From the IMG/VR virus record IMGVR_UViG_3300027631_000002, positions 1 through 64,000 of that record: a DNA stretch of 64,000 bases. One strand, given 5' to 3'. Of this stretch, positions 55,738 through 63,900 are shown piece after piece. A program made the translations under genes and the position numbers. Source of the stretch: a virus. The notes below the pieces were generated by a model that was not told the origin of the DNA, did no database searches, and saw nothing but the letters and a program-made list of their open reading frames with translations. Within the stretch, counting starts at the first letter, position 1. Every line of letters begins with the position of its first letter.

Positions 55738-57291
55738 TTAATTACATTCTGGACATCCAACTTCACCTCGTCCATTACATATATCACAAGATTCTTCACC
55801 TCGTCCATCACAGTTATAACATTCTCCTCTTTTCTCACCTTCACAGGTTTCACATTCATTTTTACCTGTTCCCGAACAAGTAGCACATTCTACTTCACCA
55901 GATAATAATTCTATTGTTCCGGTTCCAGAACATTCATTACAATCTACTTCACCATGTCCTTCACATTCAGAACAATCTGATTCACCAGTACCATGACAAA
56001 CACGACAATTTGTAGTACGTTCTCCTTCACATTCAGGACAATCAACTATTCCACTACCTTCACATATATCACAACCTTGTCCATTAGAACCATTAGTTTG
56101 AGTTAGTGTATAATATGTTGTGTGATTCGACCAGGGGAACTCTCTATTAGAGATTATACCAAGATCTGGGCTATAATACTTCATAGTATCCATATAAGGA
56201 TAATAGTCATAATATTCTCTTCTAAGTTTGACTGTTACTACACTTTCTTTACCATATACTTCATTTCCGTTAAAAACTAAACTAGAATCTTCTTCATAGC
56301 TTTGTTCTGATTTGTGATAATAATCATGTTTATAACAATACTCTTTGAATAGAAGTATATCAGAATTTCTAATAGTGTATATTCTGTCCATAAATCTTCT
56401 TCCTTCTTCATCTAACCAAAGAATAGCTCTACCAGAAATTTTAGTAGAATCTTCTTCACTTATTAAAATAATCATTGATACTTTATCAGAATTTTCAGTA
56501 TAAATATCAAAATATTTTTGACATTCTGAATGTCTCATACAAGATCCACCTAATGGTCCTCCAATTTTTTCATAATTATCTTCTAAATACCACTTTTTTA
56601 TTTCATCACCTTTAACTTCTTTAAATCTTTTAAAAACATTCTTTTGTAATTCTAATACTTTTTTATATTTATCAACAAAGTCTTCAATCTCTTTATCTTT
56701 ATATTCTAATCCTAAATTTTTTAGAAAGGCTCTAACAAATCTTCCAACATTTACCTCAGTAGGGGTAATTTTAGAAACATCTTTCACAAGATAATTGTCT
56801 AAGACTATTGCTTCATAGGTTTTACCTCTTTCTTCAAATTGAAAAACAAATAATTGTTGGTTATTATCGTACATATAAGACCAAACACCTGGATTATTTG
56901 GTGAAATTTTTAGAACTTCTTCTAAAGTAAACTTTTTTATAACCGTCCCGGTTTGACCATCAGATGGCTCTTTCCAACCGTGTATAATACCCATATTATC
57001 TGCTACCTTAGATAGATTATCATAAACACCTCCATTACTACGTAATGTGTATATAGCTTTATCAATTTTATCTTGAGGTTTAAAAAATATACTATCAGTT
57101 TTATCTCTATTTATATCAATATAGTTTCTGGTAACATCCATATCTCTACCCTTATATGATAAAATTTGAGCGGCTATATTAGAATCTATCTTATCTAATA
57201 CATCTAAAAATTGTTGTGTATAAACTATTTTAGCTTCTAAAAGAAGTTCTAGTTTACTTTCTGTAATAAAATCTAAGTAATTTGAAATCAT
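55738..57291 (-). CDS. Cysteine-rich protein, DnaJ-type zinc-knuckle repeats (copy 2)
   Basis: A 517-residue paralogue of 44375 and 57360. It begins MISNYLDFITESKLELLLEAK (tag form Y-x-x-F-[IL]-x-E). Conserved parts: IAAQILSYKGRDMDVTRNY, VGRFVRAFLKNLG, GGSCMRHSECQKYFDIYTEN, SGRAILWLDEEGRRFMDRIY, YPYMDTMKYYSPDLG. The last ~110 residues carry about ten CxxCxGxG-type knuckles. The invariant SCMR cysteine could be catalytic or metal-binding. Confidence 0.75.
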   Translation of the reverse strand: MISNYLDFITESKLELLLEAKIVYTQQFLDVLDKIDSNIAAQILSYKGRDMDVTRNYIDINRDKTDSIFFKPQDKIDKAIYTLRSNGGVYDNLSKVADNMGIIHGWKEPSDGQTGTVIKKFTLEEVLKISPNNPGVWSYMYDNNQQLFVFQFEERGKTYEAIVLDNYLVKDVSKITPTEVNVGRFVRAFLKNLGLEYKDKEIEDFVDKYKKVLELQKNVFKRFKEVKGDEIKKWYLEDNYEKIGGPLGGSCMRHSECQKYFDIYTENSDKVSMIILISEEDSTKISGRAILWLDEEGRRFMDRIYTIRNSDILLFKEYCYKHDYYHKSEQSYEEDSSLVFNGNEVYGKESVVTVKLRREYYDYYPYMDTMKYYSPDLGIISNREFPWSNHTTYYTLTQTNGSNGQGCDICEGSGIVDCPECEGERTTNCRVCHGTGESDCSECEGHGEVDCNECSGTGTIELLSGEVECATCSGTGKNECETCEGEKRGECYNCDGRGEESCDICNGRGEVGCPECN

Positions 57292-57317
57292 AGGTTATAT
57301 ATTAAATTAGTATCATG

Positions 57318-57347
57318 AAAAAATCCCTTTAGAAAGGGATTTTTTTT
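57318..57347. terminator. Intrinsic terminator
   Basis: Stem aaatccctt-tag-aaagggattt between two paralogous genes on the minus strand. Confidence 0.8.
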
Positions 57348-57359
57348 AATTTTTATTTG

Positions 57360-58787
57360 TTAGTAATCACCTTCACAGTCTGGACAAGTAATCTGATCAT
57401 CACCATCACATTGTGAACAAGTTTTCTTACCTTCACCACCACATGTTTCACATTCCATATCATCTATTTCACCATCTCCATTACATTCAGTACAAACTTC
57501 TTCACCATCTCCATTACAAGTTGGACAAGTAATAGTACCATCTTGTTCACAAGTTGCACAAAGTTTATCATAATAACCTTCAGTTGATTCACAATAATAA
57601 ACTACTCCACTTTCTGAATTTTCATTTGATATAATTCCAGTTTCAGGACTATAGTATTTTAAAGTATCCATATAAGGAAAATTTTCATGTCTTTTATGTA
57701 ATTGAACTTGTGCAGTAAAATAGTTTTCCTGTTGACCTTCTGGTCCAATAGCATTTATAGTTGAAGAACTATTATTATTTGATTTATACCACCAACCACT
57801 ATCTTGTGCAAATTGTTTGAACAGTTCAACATCAGAATCAGAATTAGTATAAACCCTATCCATTAATTTTTTACCATTTAAACATTCCCAAAGAATTGCA
57901 CGTCCAATAATTTTACTATCATCATCTTGTGATTTATAAATAATTAAAGATACAGTGTTGTTTTCAGTATATGGATCTAACCAACTAGATTCAGCTTCTG
58001 CCATACAAGAATTTGCTAATGTACCACTTGGATCATAGTAATTATCATACTGATATTTATAATAAATATCATCACCTTGAACAACATCAAAGAATGAGAA
58101 TTTATCATTGAATTTATCCATCTGAGCTTTATATAAATTCACAAAGATTTCAATATCTCTTGCTGTAAATTTGGCAGTATCATCTTCTCTAGCAGCTAAA
58201 GTTAAAAGAGCATTCATTGATCTACCAACTCTAACATCTTGACGATTTTTTGACCAAACCAATTTGTTTCTATCATCAACTGGTCTCAATTTCTCTAAAT
58301 TAAAAACACCTTGACCATTTGCAAATTTTAACCAAATCCAAGTTTTACCAGATTTTTCAGAAACTATCTTTTCAACAACTTCACCAACTTCTGCTGATGT
58401 AGGTTTATAAACATCTCCTTCTGGTACATATCCTAATCTACCAAAAATTCCATTATTTGCTTCACCGTGAGTTAGCCATCCACCATTATTTCCTACAAAA
58501 CGATATAATTCTTTTGGATCATTTAAAATCTCTTGAGCTTTTCTATCTGCAGTAAAGTACAAATAATCATTTCTTACTGGATCTATATCAAAGTAGTTAG
58601 CAACTACTGGTAAGTCTTTCTTTTCTAATCCTAGAATCTTTTTAGCAACAGGACTATCAATTTTACCTAATACTTTCTTAAAATTATCTGAAAACATTAC
58701 ATCCGACTCTAATAAAAGTTCAATCAATTGAGATTCTGTTATTAAATCATGTGATTCTGTTATAAAATCAATATATTTTTTTAACAT
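57360..58787 (-). CDS. Cysteine-rich protein, DnaJ-type zinc-knuckle repeats (copy 3)
   Basis: A 475-residue paralogue starting MLKKYIDFITESHDLITESQ, where the tag core FITES is repeated after six residues. Same domain order as copies 1 and 2: SPVAKKILGLEKKDLPVV, VGRSMNALLTLA, ANSCMAEAESSWLDPYTEN (second Cys replaced), IGRAILWECLNGKKLMDRVY, FPYMDTLKYYSPETG, then seven or eight zinc knuckles. The most divergent member. Confidence 0.75.
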   Translation of the reverse strand: MLKKYIDFITESHDLITESQLIELLLESDVMFSDNFKKVLGKIDSPVAKKILGLEKKDLPVVANYFDIDPVRNDYLYFTADRKAQEILNDPKELYRFVGNNGGWLTHGEANNGIFGRLGYVPEGDVYKPTSAEVGEVVEKIVSEKSGKTWIWLKFANGQGVFNLEKLRPVDDRNKLVWSKNRQDVRVGRSMNALLTLAAREDDTAKFTARDIEIFVNLYKAQMDKFNDKFSFFDVVQGDDIYYKYQYDNYYDPSGTLANSCMAEAESSWLDPYTENNTVSLIIYKSQDDDSKIIGRAILWECLNGKKLMDRVYTNSDSDVELFKQFAQDSGWWYKSNNNSSSTINAIGPEGQQENYFTAQVQLHKRHENFPYMDTLKYYSPETGIISNENSESGVVYYCESTEGYYDKLCATCEQDGTITCPTCNGDGEEVCTECNGDGEIDDMECETCGGEGKKTCSQCDGDDQITCPDCEGDY

Positions 58788-58842
58788 TATTATAATATAA
58801 TTTTTTATTATATATTATTATTTCATTCTCATAAATTATACT

Positions 58843-58850
58843 TATATTTG
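58843..58850 (+). promoter_or_regulatory. Promoter -7 box
   Basis: TATATTTG, 15 nt before the ATG at 58866. Confidence 0.55.
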
Positions 58851-58865
58851 TTCAAATTATATAAA

Positions 58866-59222
58866 ATGAGTACATTCGGTAAGAAAGCGTTAGTTTTTTG
58901 GAATTACGATTCTAATGAAACAAATCGTTTTAGTAAAACACCAATAGAAATACAACTAAAGATACTAGAGAAATGGTATCCAATTGGATATATGTGTAAA
59001 TTTTTTCCACCGACTTATCCTTCTGATCGAGTCTATCAAATAAAAGACTACTTATTACATGTAGGTGGTTTTTATACAGTACTTATAGAGCAAAAGATTA
59101 CAGAAGGATATTCATCGATGATAGTAAAGAATGGATATAATCCTTTAAGATTAGATATGATAGATAAACAGATACTATTAAGAGATTATAAATTAGAGAG
59201 AATATTAAAAAACCCATCTTAA
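58866..59222 (+). CDS. Small protein with C-terminal RDYKLERIL tag
   Basis: With the ATG at 58866 (MSTFGKKALVFWNYD) it has 118 residues; an earlier TTG frame start lies inside the promoter. It ends ILLRDYKLERILKNPS. The N-terminal part has RFSKTPIEIQLKILEKWYPIGYMCKF. Function unknown. Confidence 0.65.
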   Translation: MSTFGKKALVFWNYDSNETNRFSKTPIEIQLKILEKWYPIGYMCKFFPPTYPSDRVYQIKDYLLHVGGFYTVLIEQKITEGYSSMIVKNGYNPLRLDMIDKQILLRDYKLERILKNPS

Positions 59223-59236
59223 TTAAGATGGGTTTC
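59209..59236. terminator. Bidirectional intrinsic terminator
   Basis: Stem aacccatcttaa/ttaagatgggtt between convergent genes. Confidence 0.8.
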
Positions 59237-59240
59237 TTTG

Positions 59241-59981
59241 TTATGCTTTTCTTAAAACTTCTTTAGTATAGTAATCTTCAAAACCATCTAGGTAAGTAGT
59301 AATCGGTGTTGATTTATCAGTGATAATGATTTCATCAATAAATCCAAAGTCTAAAGCTTCTTGTGAGTTTAACCAATTATCTCTTCTAGCACTTTCAAGT
59401 ACATAATCAAAATCTCTACCACTATTCTCTGCAAGCATCTTGAATAATATATAGTTGTATTTTTCTGATTCCATTTGAGAAATACGATTATCTTCAACGT
59501 GTCCTGATGCACCAGAAGAAACTTGATGTATCATTACTTTAGAGAAGTTTAATGATGCTCTTTTACCTTTAGTTCCTGATGATAATAAGATAGAACCCAT
59601 TGATGCTGCCATACCTGTATTGATAGTTTCAACATCCGAATTGATATATCTCATAACATCAACCATACCTAATCCAGCTAAAACTGAACCACCTGGTGAG
59701 TCAATGTGCATCTTAATATCTTTTTTCTCAACAGAGTCTAAATACATCAATTGAGCTTGAACAACGGTTGACATTTGTGTGTTTACAACACCAGCAACCC
59801 ATAATATACGATCACGCATGAGTCTACTAAAAATGTCCATCTGCGTTACTCTCATTTCTCTTTCTTCAAGAATATATGGTGTCATACTATTCTCTACTAA
59901 ACCTTTTTCAAAGTAGTCTAAGTTTAAAGAAGAAATTCCTTCACTTAAAGCATACTTTTTAAAATCTTTTCCAAAATCCAT
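59241..59981 (-). CDS. clpP: ClpP-like serine protease
   Basis: A 246-residue protease with the ClpP triad: Ser127 in GMAASMGSILLSSG, His152 in VMIHQVSSGASG, Asp201 in RRDNWLNSQEALDFGFID. IDSPGGSV is the oxyanion-strand motif. The N-terminal 40 residues replace the usual axial loop. It could pair with the ClpC-like unfoldase of this phage (VGF loop) or process virion proteins. Confidence 0.92.
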   Translation of the reverse strand: MDFGKDFKKYALSEGISSLNLDYFEKGLVENSMTPYILEEREMRVTQMDIFSRLMRDRILWVAGVVNTQMSTVVQAQLMYLDSVEKKDIKMHIDSPGGSVLAGLGMVDVMRYINSDVETINTGMAASMGSILLSSGTKGKRASLNFSKVMIHQVSSGASGHVEDNRISQMESEKYNYILFKMLAENSGRDFDYVLESARRDNWLNSQEALDFGFIDEIIITDKSTPITTYLDGFEDYYTKEVLRKA

Positions 59982-60069
59982 TTTTTATAATTTAAAGTTA
60001 TTAAACTGATATGTCAAAAAGTGATAAAAGTTTATCAATAATAATTTTTTAGTTTCACTTATTTATACA

Positions 60070-60077
60070 TATCTTTG
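60070..60077 (+). promoter_or_regulatory. Promoter -7 box of the 60-63.9 kb operon
   Basis: TATCTTTG, 22 nt before the ATG at 60100. Confidence 0.55.
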
Positions 60078-60099
60078 TCTTTTAAACTAAAAAATATAT

Positions 60100-60717
60100 A
60101 TGAAAAACGCTTTTAAGTTATTTGACTTTATGGGAACTCCAGTTTATTTGAAATACTGGTTCTTTATCTTACTTCCTTTATTTATGTTACAATCTGGTGG
60201 ATTTACAGAACAAGGATTTCTAACTGGGTTAGATTGGTTCTTATCAATCTTTGCCGCAGTCTTATTACATGAATTGGCACATACTGCAGTTGCTAAAAAA
60301 TTGAATCATCCAGTAGATCATGTTTATTTAGATGTGTTTAATGGTGCGGCCGCAATTGATACAACCTACTCTTCTTATAAAGATACTATTCTTATTGTAT
60401 TGGCCGGCCCACTCTCAAATTTAGTATTATGGATTATTGGTTCTTATTTAGGACTGGATATATTTGTACAAGTGAATATGTTTTTATTCATATTTAATAT
60501 TTTACCTATTTATCCAATGGATGGTGGTCGAATTTGTAAAGCAATTTGTCAATGGATGACTAAACCTTCGCTCGGAAGAAAAATAAATGGATATATCTCG
60601 ATCATTTTTAGTTCATTACTATTTATTGCATCGATTATGACTACTAATGTTATTATGGCTATATTTGCAGTCTTTTTTATCTTTCTTTCATATAAGGAAA
60701 TAGAACAAAAATATTAA
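60100..60717 (+). CDS. M50/site-2 intramembrane metalloprotease
   Basis: A 205-residue membrane protein with HELAH (57-61) in LLHELAHTAVAKKL and the third zinc ligand in NILPIYPMDGGRICK. About six hydrophobic segments and no PDZ or CBS domain, as in SpoIVFB-type proteases. It would cut membrane-embedded substrates, for example an anti-sigma factor; the target is unknown. Confidence 0.88.
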   Translation: MKNAFKLFDFMGTPVYLKYWFFILLPLFMLQSGGFTEQGFLTGLDWFLSIFAAVLLHELAHTAVAKKLNHPVDHVYLDVFNGAAAIDTTYSSYKDTILIVLAGPLSNLVLWIIGSYLGLDIFVQVNMFLFIFNILPIYPMDGGRICKAICQWMTKPSLGRKINGYISIIFSSLLFIASIMTTNVIMAIFAVFFIFLSYKEIEQKY

Positions 60718-60719
60718 AA

Positions 60720-61238
60720 ATGTTAGACATTGGTAAAACAAATCTTTTCCTAAATGACAAAGCTAAATATGTTGTTAGTAAACTAATAGACGATTATGAT
60801 CTTATGGGTCAAAATTGTTTGTTTTTAACTCATAAGAATGACACGTTACAACTTAAATGTGCTTCTTGTACTTATACTACTTATGATTCAATACCAGATA
60901 TTTTATCTGAGAATTTATTTAGAGTAAATATTATTATTGTCGAGTCAAATAGAAAATTTAATTTTTTACTTGATTCTATAAGAGAAGTAACAGATTTACC
61001 AGTTATTGTAGTTACTGATGATTTATCATATGATTATCCAGATTATAGATTTGATTATATTTATAAACTTTATAGACAAGAAAGAGATATAAATTTCCCA
61101 TTAAATATAGATAGATTTGAAGAAGAATTTTTAAATAGTTCACATATAACAGATGTTAAAAATAATTGGAGCACATCTTTGGCAGATTTAAGAACACAAT
61201 ACATTAGAGATAAAAAAATTAACGATTTATTAAAATAA
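60720..61238 (+). CDS. Protein with C-terminal RDKKINDLLK tag
   Basis: A 172-residue protein that ends TQYIRDKKINDLLK, the best copy of the C-terminal motif. The body resembles a response-regulator-like alternating alpha/beta order (NIIIVESNRKFNFLLDSIREVTDLPVIVVTDD). It starts 2 bases after the protease gene. Confidence 0.7.
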   Translation: MLDIGKTNLFLNDKAKYVVSKLIDDYDLMGQNCLFLTHKNDTLQLKCASCTYTTYDSIPDILSENLFRVNIIIVESNRKFNFLLDSIREVTDLPVIVVTDDLSYDYPDYRFDYIYKLYRQERDINFPLNIDRFEEEFLNSSHITDVKNNWSTSLADLRTQYIRDKKINDLLK

Positions 61239-61240
61239 AA

Positions 61241-61666
61241 ATGAAAGCACACGTAATTGTAAAAAAAGGTTATGAGTATGATGATAGCATCTATACTGAG
61301 TCAGAGGGTGGAAATCCTGAATTGATTTGTTTCTCAAAAGAGGATGCGGATAATAAAGTAAATGAATTAAATAAACAGGAGTTTAAAACAACTTCACTTA
61401 GTTATTATTCATATGAATTAGAAGACATATTAAATGTTGATATTGAAGAATATGAAAAGTTCAATCAATCCTTGGTTGAAAAGTATGGTAAGATAGCGAA
61501 AAAAGATTCTTGGAATGATGTTGAAAATACTTTACATCCAATGGCAAATGATGAAGAGATTGAGAAATATATAAAGATGGTTAGTATAAGTTTTTATGAA
61601 GTAAAACCGACAGACATTGATGTTCAAAGTTTTAGAGATTATAAAATTGATGAAGTATTAAAATAA
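61241..61666 (+). CDS. Protein with C-terminal RDYKIDEVLK tag
   Basis: A 141-residue acidic protein ending QSFRDYKIDEVLK, directly after another tagged gene. The N-terminal part has VIVKKGYEYDDSIYTESEGG and FSKEDADNKVNELNKQEF, like a small host-takeover protein. Not recognised. Confidence 0.65.
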   Translation: MKAHVIVKKGYEYDDSIYTESEGGNPELICFSKEDADNKVNELNKQEFKTTSLSYYSYELEDILNVDIEEYEKFNQSLVEKYGKIAKKDSWNDVENTLHPMANDEEIEKYIKMVSISFYEVKPTDIDVQSFRDYKIDEVLK

Positions 61667-61692
61667 GAAAATGAAGAAAGAATATATATGTT

Positions 61693-62571
61693 ATGAGATA
61701 TATATTCTTTCTTTTTCTATTTATATTATTTTCTTGTAAAACTACAAAGAATACAATTGTGTTACCTACACCTTTAGAAACTTTTTGTGATAGTGATGAG
61801 GATGGTGTTGATGATATGTATGATAAATGTCCTGATATAAAAGGTAGAGTAGAAAATATGGGTTGTCCTGATATTGAGGAAAATGAAAAGTATTCCGGAA
61901 CAAAAGATGATATTGAAATTGTTGGATCACCAAAAGAGCCAGTTCCTGTAATAGTTGCTAAAGATAGAAATACTAAAACTGGTACAAAAAAAAATGATCC
62001 ACTGGTAATTAAACCTAAAGAGGTTAGACCTAGAGGTTTAATAGCTTATTCTGTACCAAATGAAATGCAAGTTGGTGATGATTATTTAGTAAAAGTTAGA
62101 ATAAGTAAACTGAATGATAGAACTGTTTTATTAGTTGGTGATAGAGAGATTCCTATATCTGATAATTTAGAGGATGTTAAAGTTGAATCAATTACAGTTT
62201 CTCCAATAATGTCTGCGAGTTTATTATCAAGTAAAAGAGATTTTGAGATAACTACATTATCAACAGAAATTCAAAATATAGATGATGAAGGATATACTGA
62301 ATGGAGTTGGAGTGTAATTCCTTTACAAGGTGGTGAAAATAATTTAAAACTTAATGTAAAAATTAGAATACAAGAAGAAGGTAAAGACTATTATAAGGAT
62401 ATTACCGTCTTTGAAAGAAAGATAAAAGTCAAGTCTAATATTGGTTCCAGTATAAAAGACTTCATATTCAAAAACTGGGAGTGGTTTATGGGAGTGGTTT
62501 TTATCCCGATTTTTCAATGGTTTTGGCTATTGTGGAAGAGGAAAAAAGAAGATAAAAAAGAAGATGTTTAA
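61693..62571 (+). CDS. Lipoprotein with thrombospondin type 3 repeat and C-terminal membrane anchor
   Basis: A 292-residue protein: MRYIFFLFLFILFSCKTTKN is a lipoprotein signal; DSDEDGVDDMYDKCPDIKG is a calcium-binding TSP3 repeat, followed by GRVENMGCPD. A beta domain lies at 110-250 and a C-terminal helix FMGVVFIPIFQWFWLLW ends in lysines. Lipid and helix anchors at opposite ends could bridge the outer and inner membranes, like a u-spanin (inference). Confidence 0.72.
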   Translation: MRYIFFLFLFILFSCKTTKNTIVLPTPLETFCDSDEDGVDDMYDKCPDIKGRVENMGCPDIEENEKYSGTKDDIEIVGSPKEPVPVIVAKDRNTKTGTKKNDPLVIKPKEVRPRGLIAYSVPNEMQVGDDYLVKVRISKLNDRTVLLVGDREIPISDNLEDVKVESITVSPIMSASLLSSKRDFEITTLSTEIQNIDDEGYTEWSWSVIPLQGGENNLKLNVKIRIQEEGKDYYKDITVFERKIKVKSNIGSSIKDFIFKNWEWFMGVVFIPIFQWFWLLWKRKKEDKKEDV

Positions 62572-62588
62572 TTACATCTTTTTTTATT
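62560..62588 (+). terminator. Weak intrinsic terminator
   Basis: Stem aagatgt-ttaatt-acatctt with T tract overlapping the gene end. Confidence 0.6.
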
Positions 62589-62638
62589 TTATAAACATAA
62601 TTGTATAATTTGAATACAAATAAAAATAAAAAAATATT

Positions 62639-63871
62639 ATGGATAATATAAATCTAGTAGAGTCTTTTACTGAGTTAAAAGATGTTAAAAACATTGATAA
62701 ATCATCAATGATTAAAATAATGCAAGAAGTTTTTCAAACTATAATCATAAAGAAATATGGTTCTGCTGATAACTTTGATATTATTGTAAATCCAAATAAA
62801 GGAGATTTAGAGATATGGAGAAATCGAACAATTGTAGAAGATAATTATGAAGAGTTTGATGAAAACTTACATATTAAATTGACTGATGCGCATAAAGTAG
62901 AATCTGATTTTGAAGTTGGAGAAGACTTAACTGATGAAGTTAAGATTGCGGACTTTGGAAGACGTTCAATTTCATCAATTCGTCAAATACTTAAATCTAA
63001 AATTATTGATTTAGGTAAAGAATCTTTATATAAAAAATATAAAGATAGAGAAGGTGAAATTTTTACTTGTGAAGTATATCAAATTTTAAGAAAAGAAACA
63101 ATTGTTATTGATGATGAAGGTAATGAATTTGTTTTACCTAAAACAGAACAAGTACCTGGTGATTTTTATAGAAAAGGAGATTCAATTAGAGCTATTTTAC
63201 AAACTGTTTCTATTGATAATGGTAAACTTTTTATGACACTATCAAGAACTTCTAATAGATTCTTAGAAAAATTATTTGAACTTGAAATACCTGAGGTATT
63301 TGATGGTTTAATTACCGTTAAAGCAGTTGTTAGAGAGCCTGGTTCTAAAGCAAAAGTTGCGGTTGAGTCTTATGATGATAGAATTGATCCTGTTGGAACT
63401 TGTGTTGGTGTTAAAGGTAGTAGAATACATAGTATTGTAAGAGAACTTAACAACGAAAACATTGATGTTATTAGTTACACTACAAATAAATCATTATTTG
63501 TTACAAGAGCACTTGGTCAAAGTAAGGCAACTGTAGAGTTAGATGAGGAAAAGAAAACCGCTAATGTGGTTATACCTTCTGAAAACATTTCATTGGCAAT
63601 TGGTAAAGGTGGTATGAATATTAAACTAGCAAGTAGAATAAGTGGATATAAAATAAATGTATTCTCTGATGTTGAACATAATGAAGATGTTTTATTAGAA
63701 GATTTCTCTGATGAAATTGATGGTTGGATTATCGATGAGTTTAAGAAAGTTGGATTTGATACTGCCAAAAGTGTTTTAAAAGCAGACTTTAACTACATTG
63801 TAAAACAAACAGATTTAGAAGAAGAAACAATAAGAGAAGTTATTAAAATTTTAGAAATCGAATTTAATTAA
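62639..63871 (+). CDS. nusA: Transcription factor NusA
   Basis: A 410-residue full-length NusA. The N-terminal RNAP-binding domain (INLVESFTELKDVKNIDKSS, GDLEIWRNRTIVED) is followed by the S1 domain (GEIFTCEVYQILRKE ... ALILQ-type GDSIRAILQTV). KH1 contains KAVVREPGSKAKVAVESYD and VGVKGSRIHSIVREL; KH2 has ENISLAIGKGGMNIKLAS. A short C-terminal extension of about 60 residues follows. The sequence is close to Bacteroidota NusA. It would alter pausing, termination and antitermination of host polymerase on phage templates. Confidence 0.95.
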   Translation: MDNINLVESFTELKDVKNIDKSSMIKIMQEVFQTIIIKKYGSADNFDIIVNPNKGDLEIWRNRTIVEDNYEEFDENLHIKLTDAHKVESDFEVGEDLTDEVKIADFGRRSISSIRQILKSKIIDLGKESLYKKYKDREGEIFTCEVYQILRKETIVIDDEGNEFVLPKTEQVPGDFYRKGDSIRAILQTVSIDNGKLFMTLSRTSNRFLEKLFELEIPEVFDGLITVKAVVREPGSKAKVAVESYDDRIDPVGTCVGVKGSRIHSIVRELNNENIDVISYTTNKSLFVTRALGQSKATVELDEEKKTANVVIPSENISLAIGKGGMNIKLASRISGYKINVFSDVEHNEDVLLEDFSDEIDGWIIDEFKKVGFDTAKSVLKADFNYIVKQTDLEEETIREVIKILEIEFN

Positions 63872-63900
63872 AAAAAGAGACTCAAATGAGTCTCTTTTTT
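63870..63900. terminator. Bidirectional intrinsic terminator
   Basis: Stem aaaagagactca/tgagtctctttt between nusA and a convergent gene. Confidence 0.85.
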
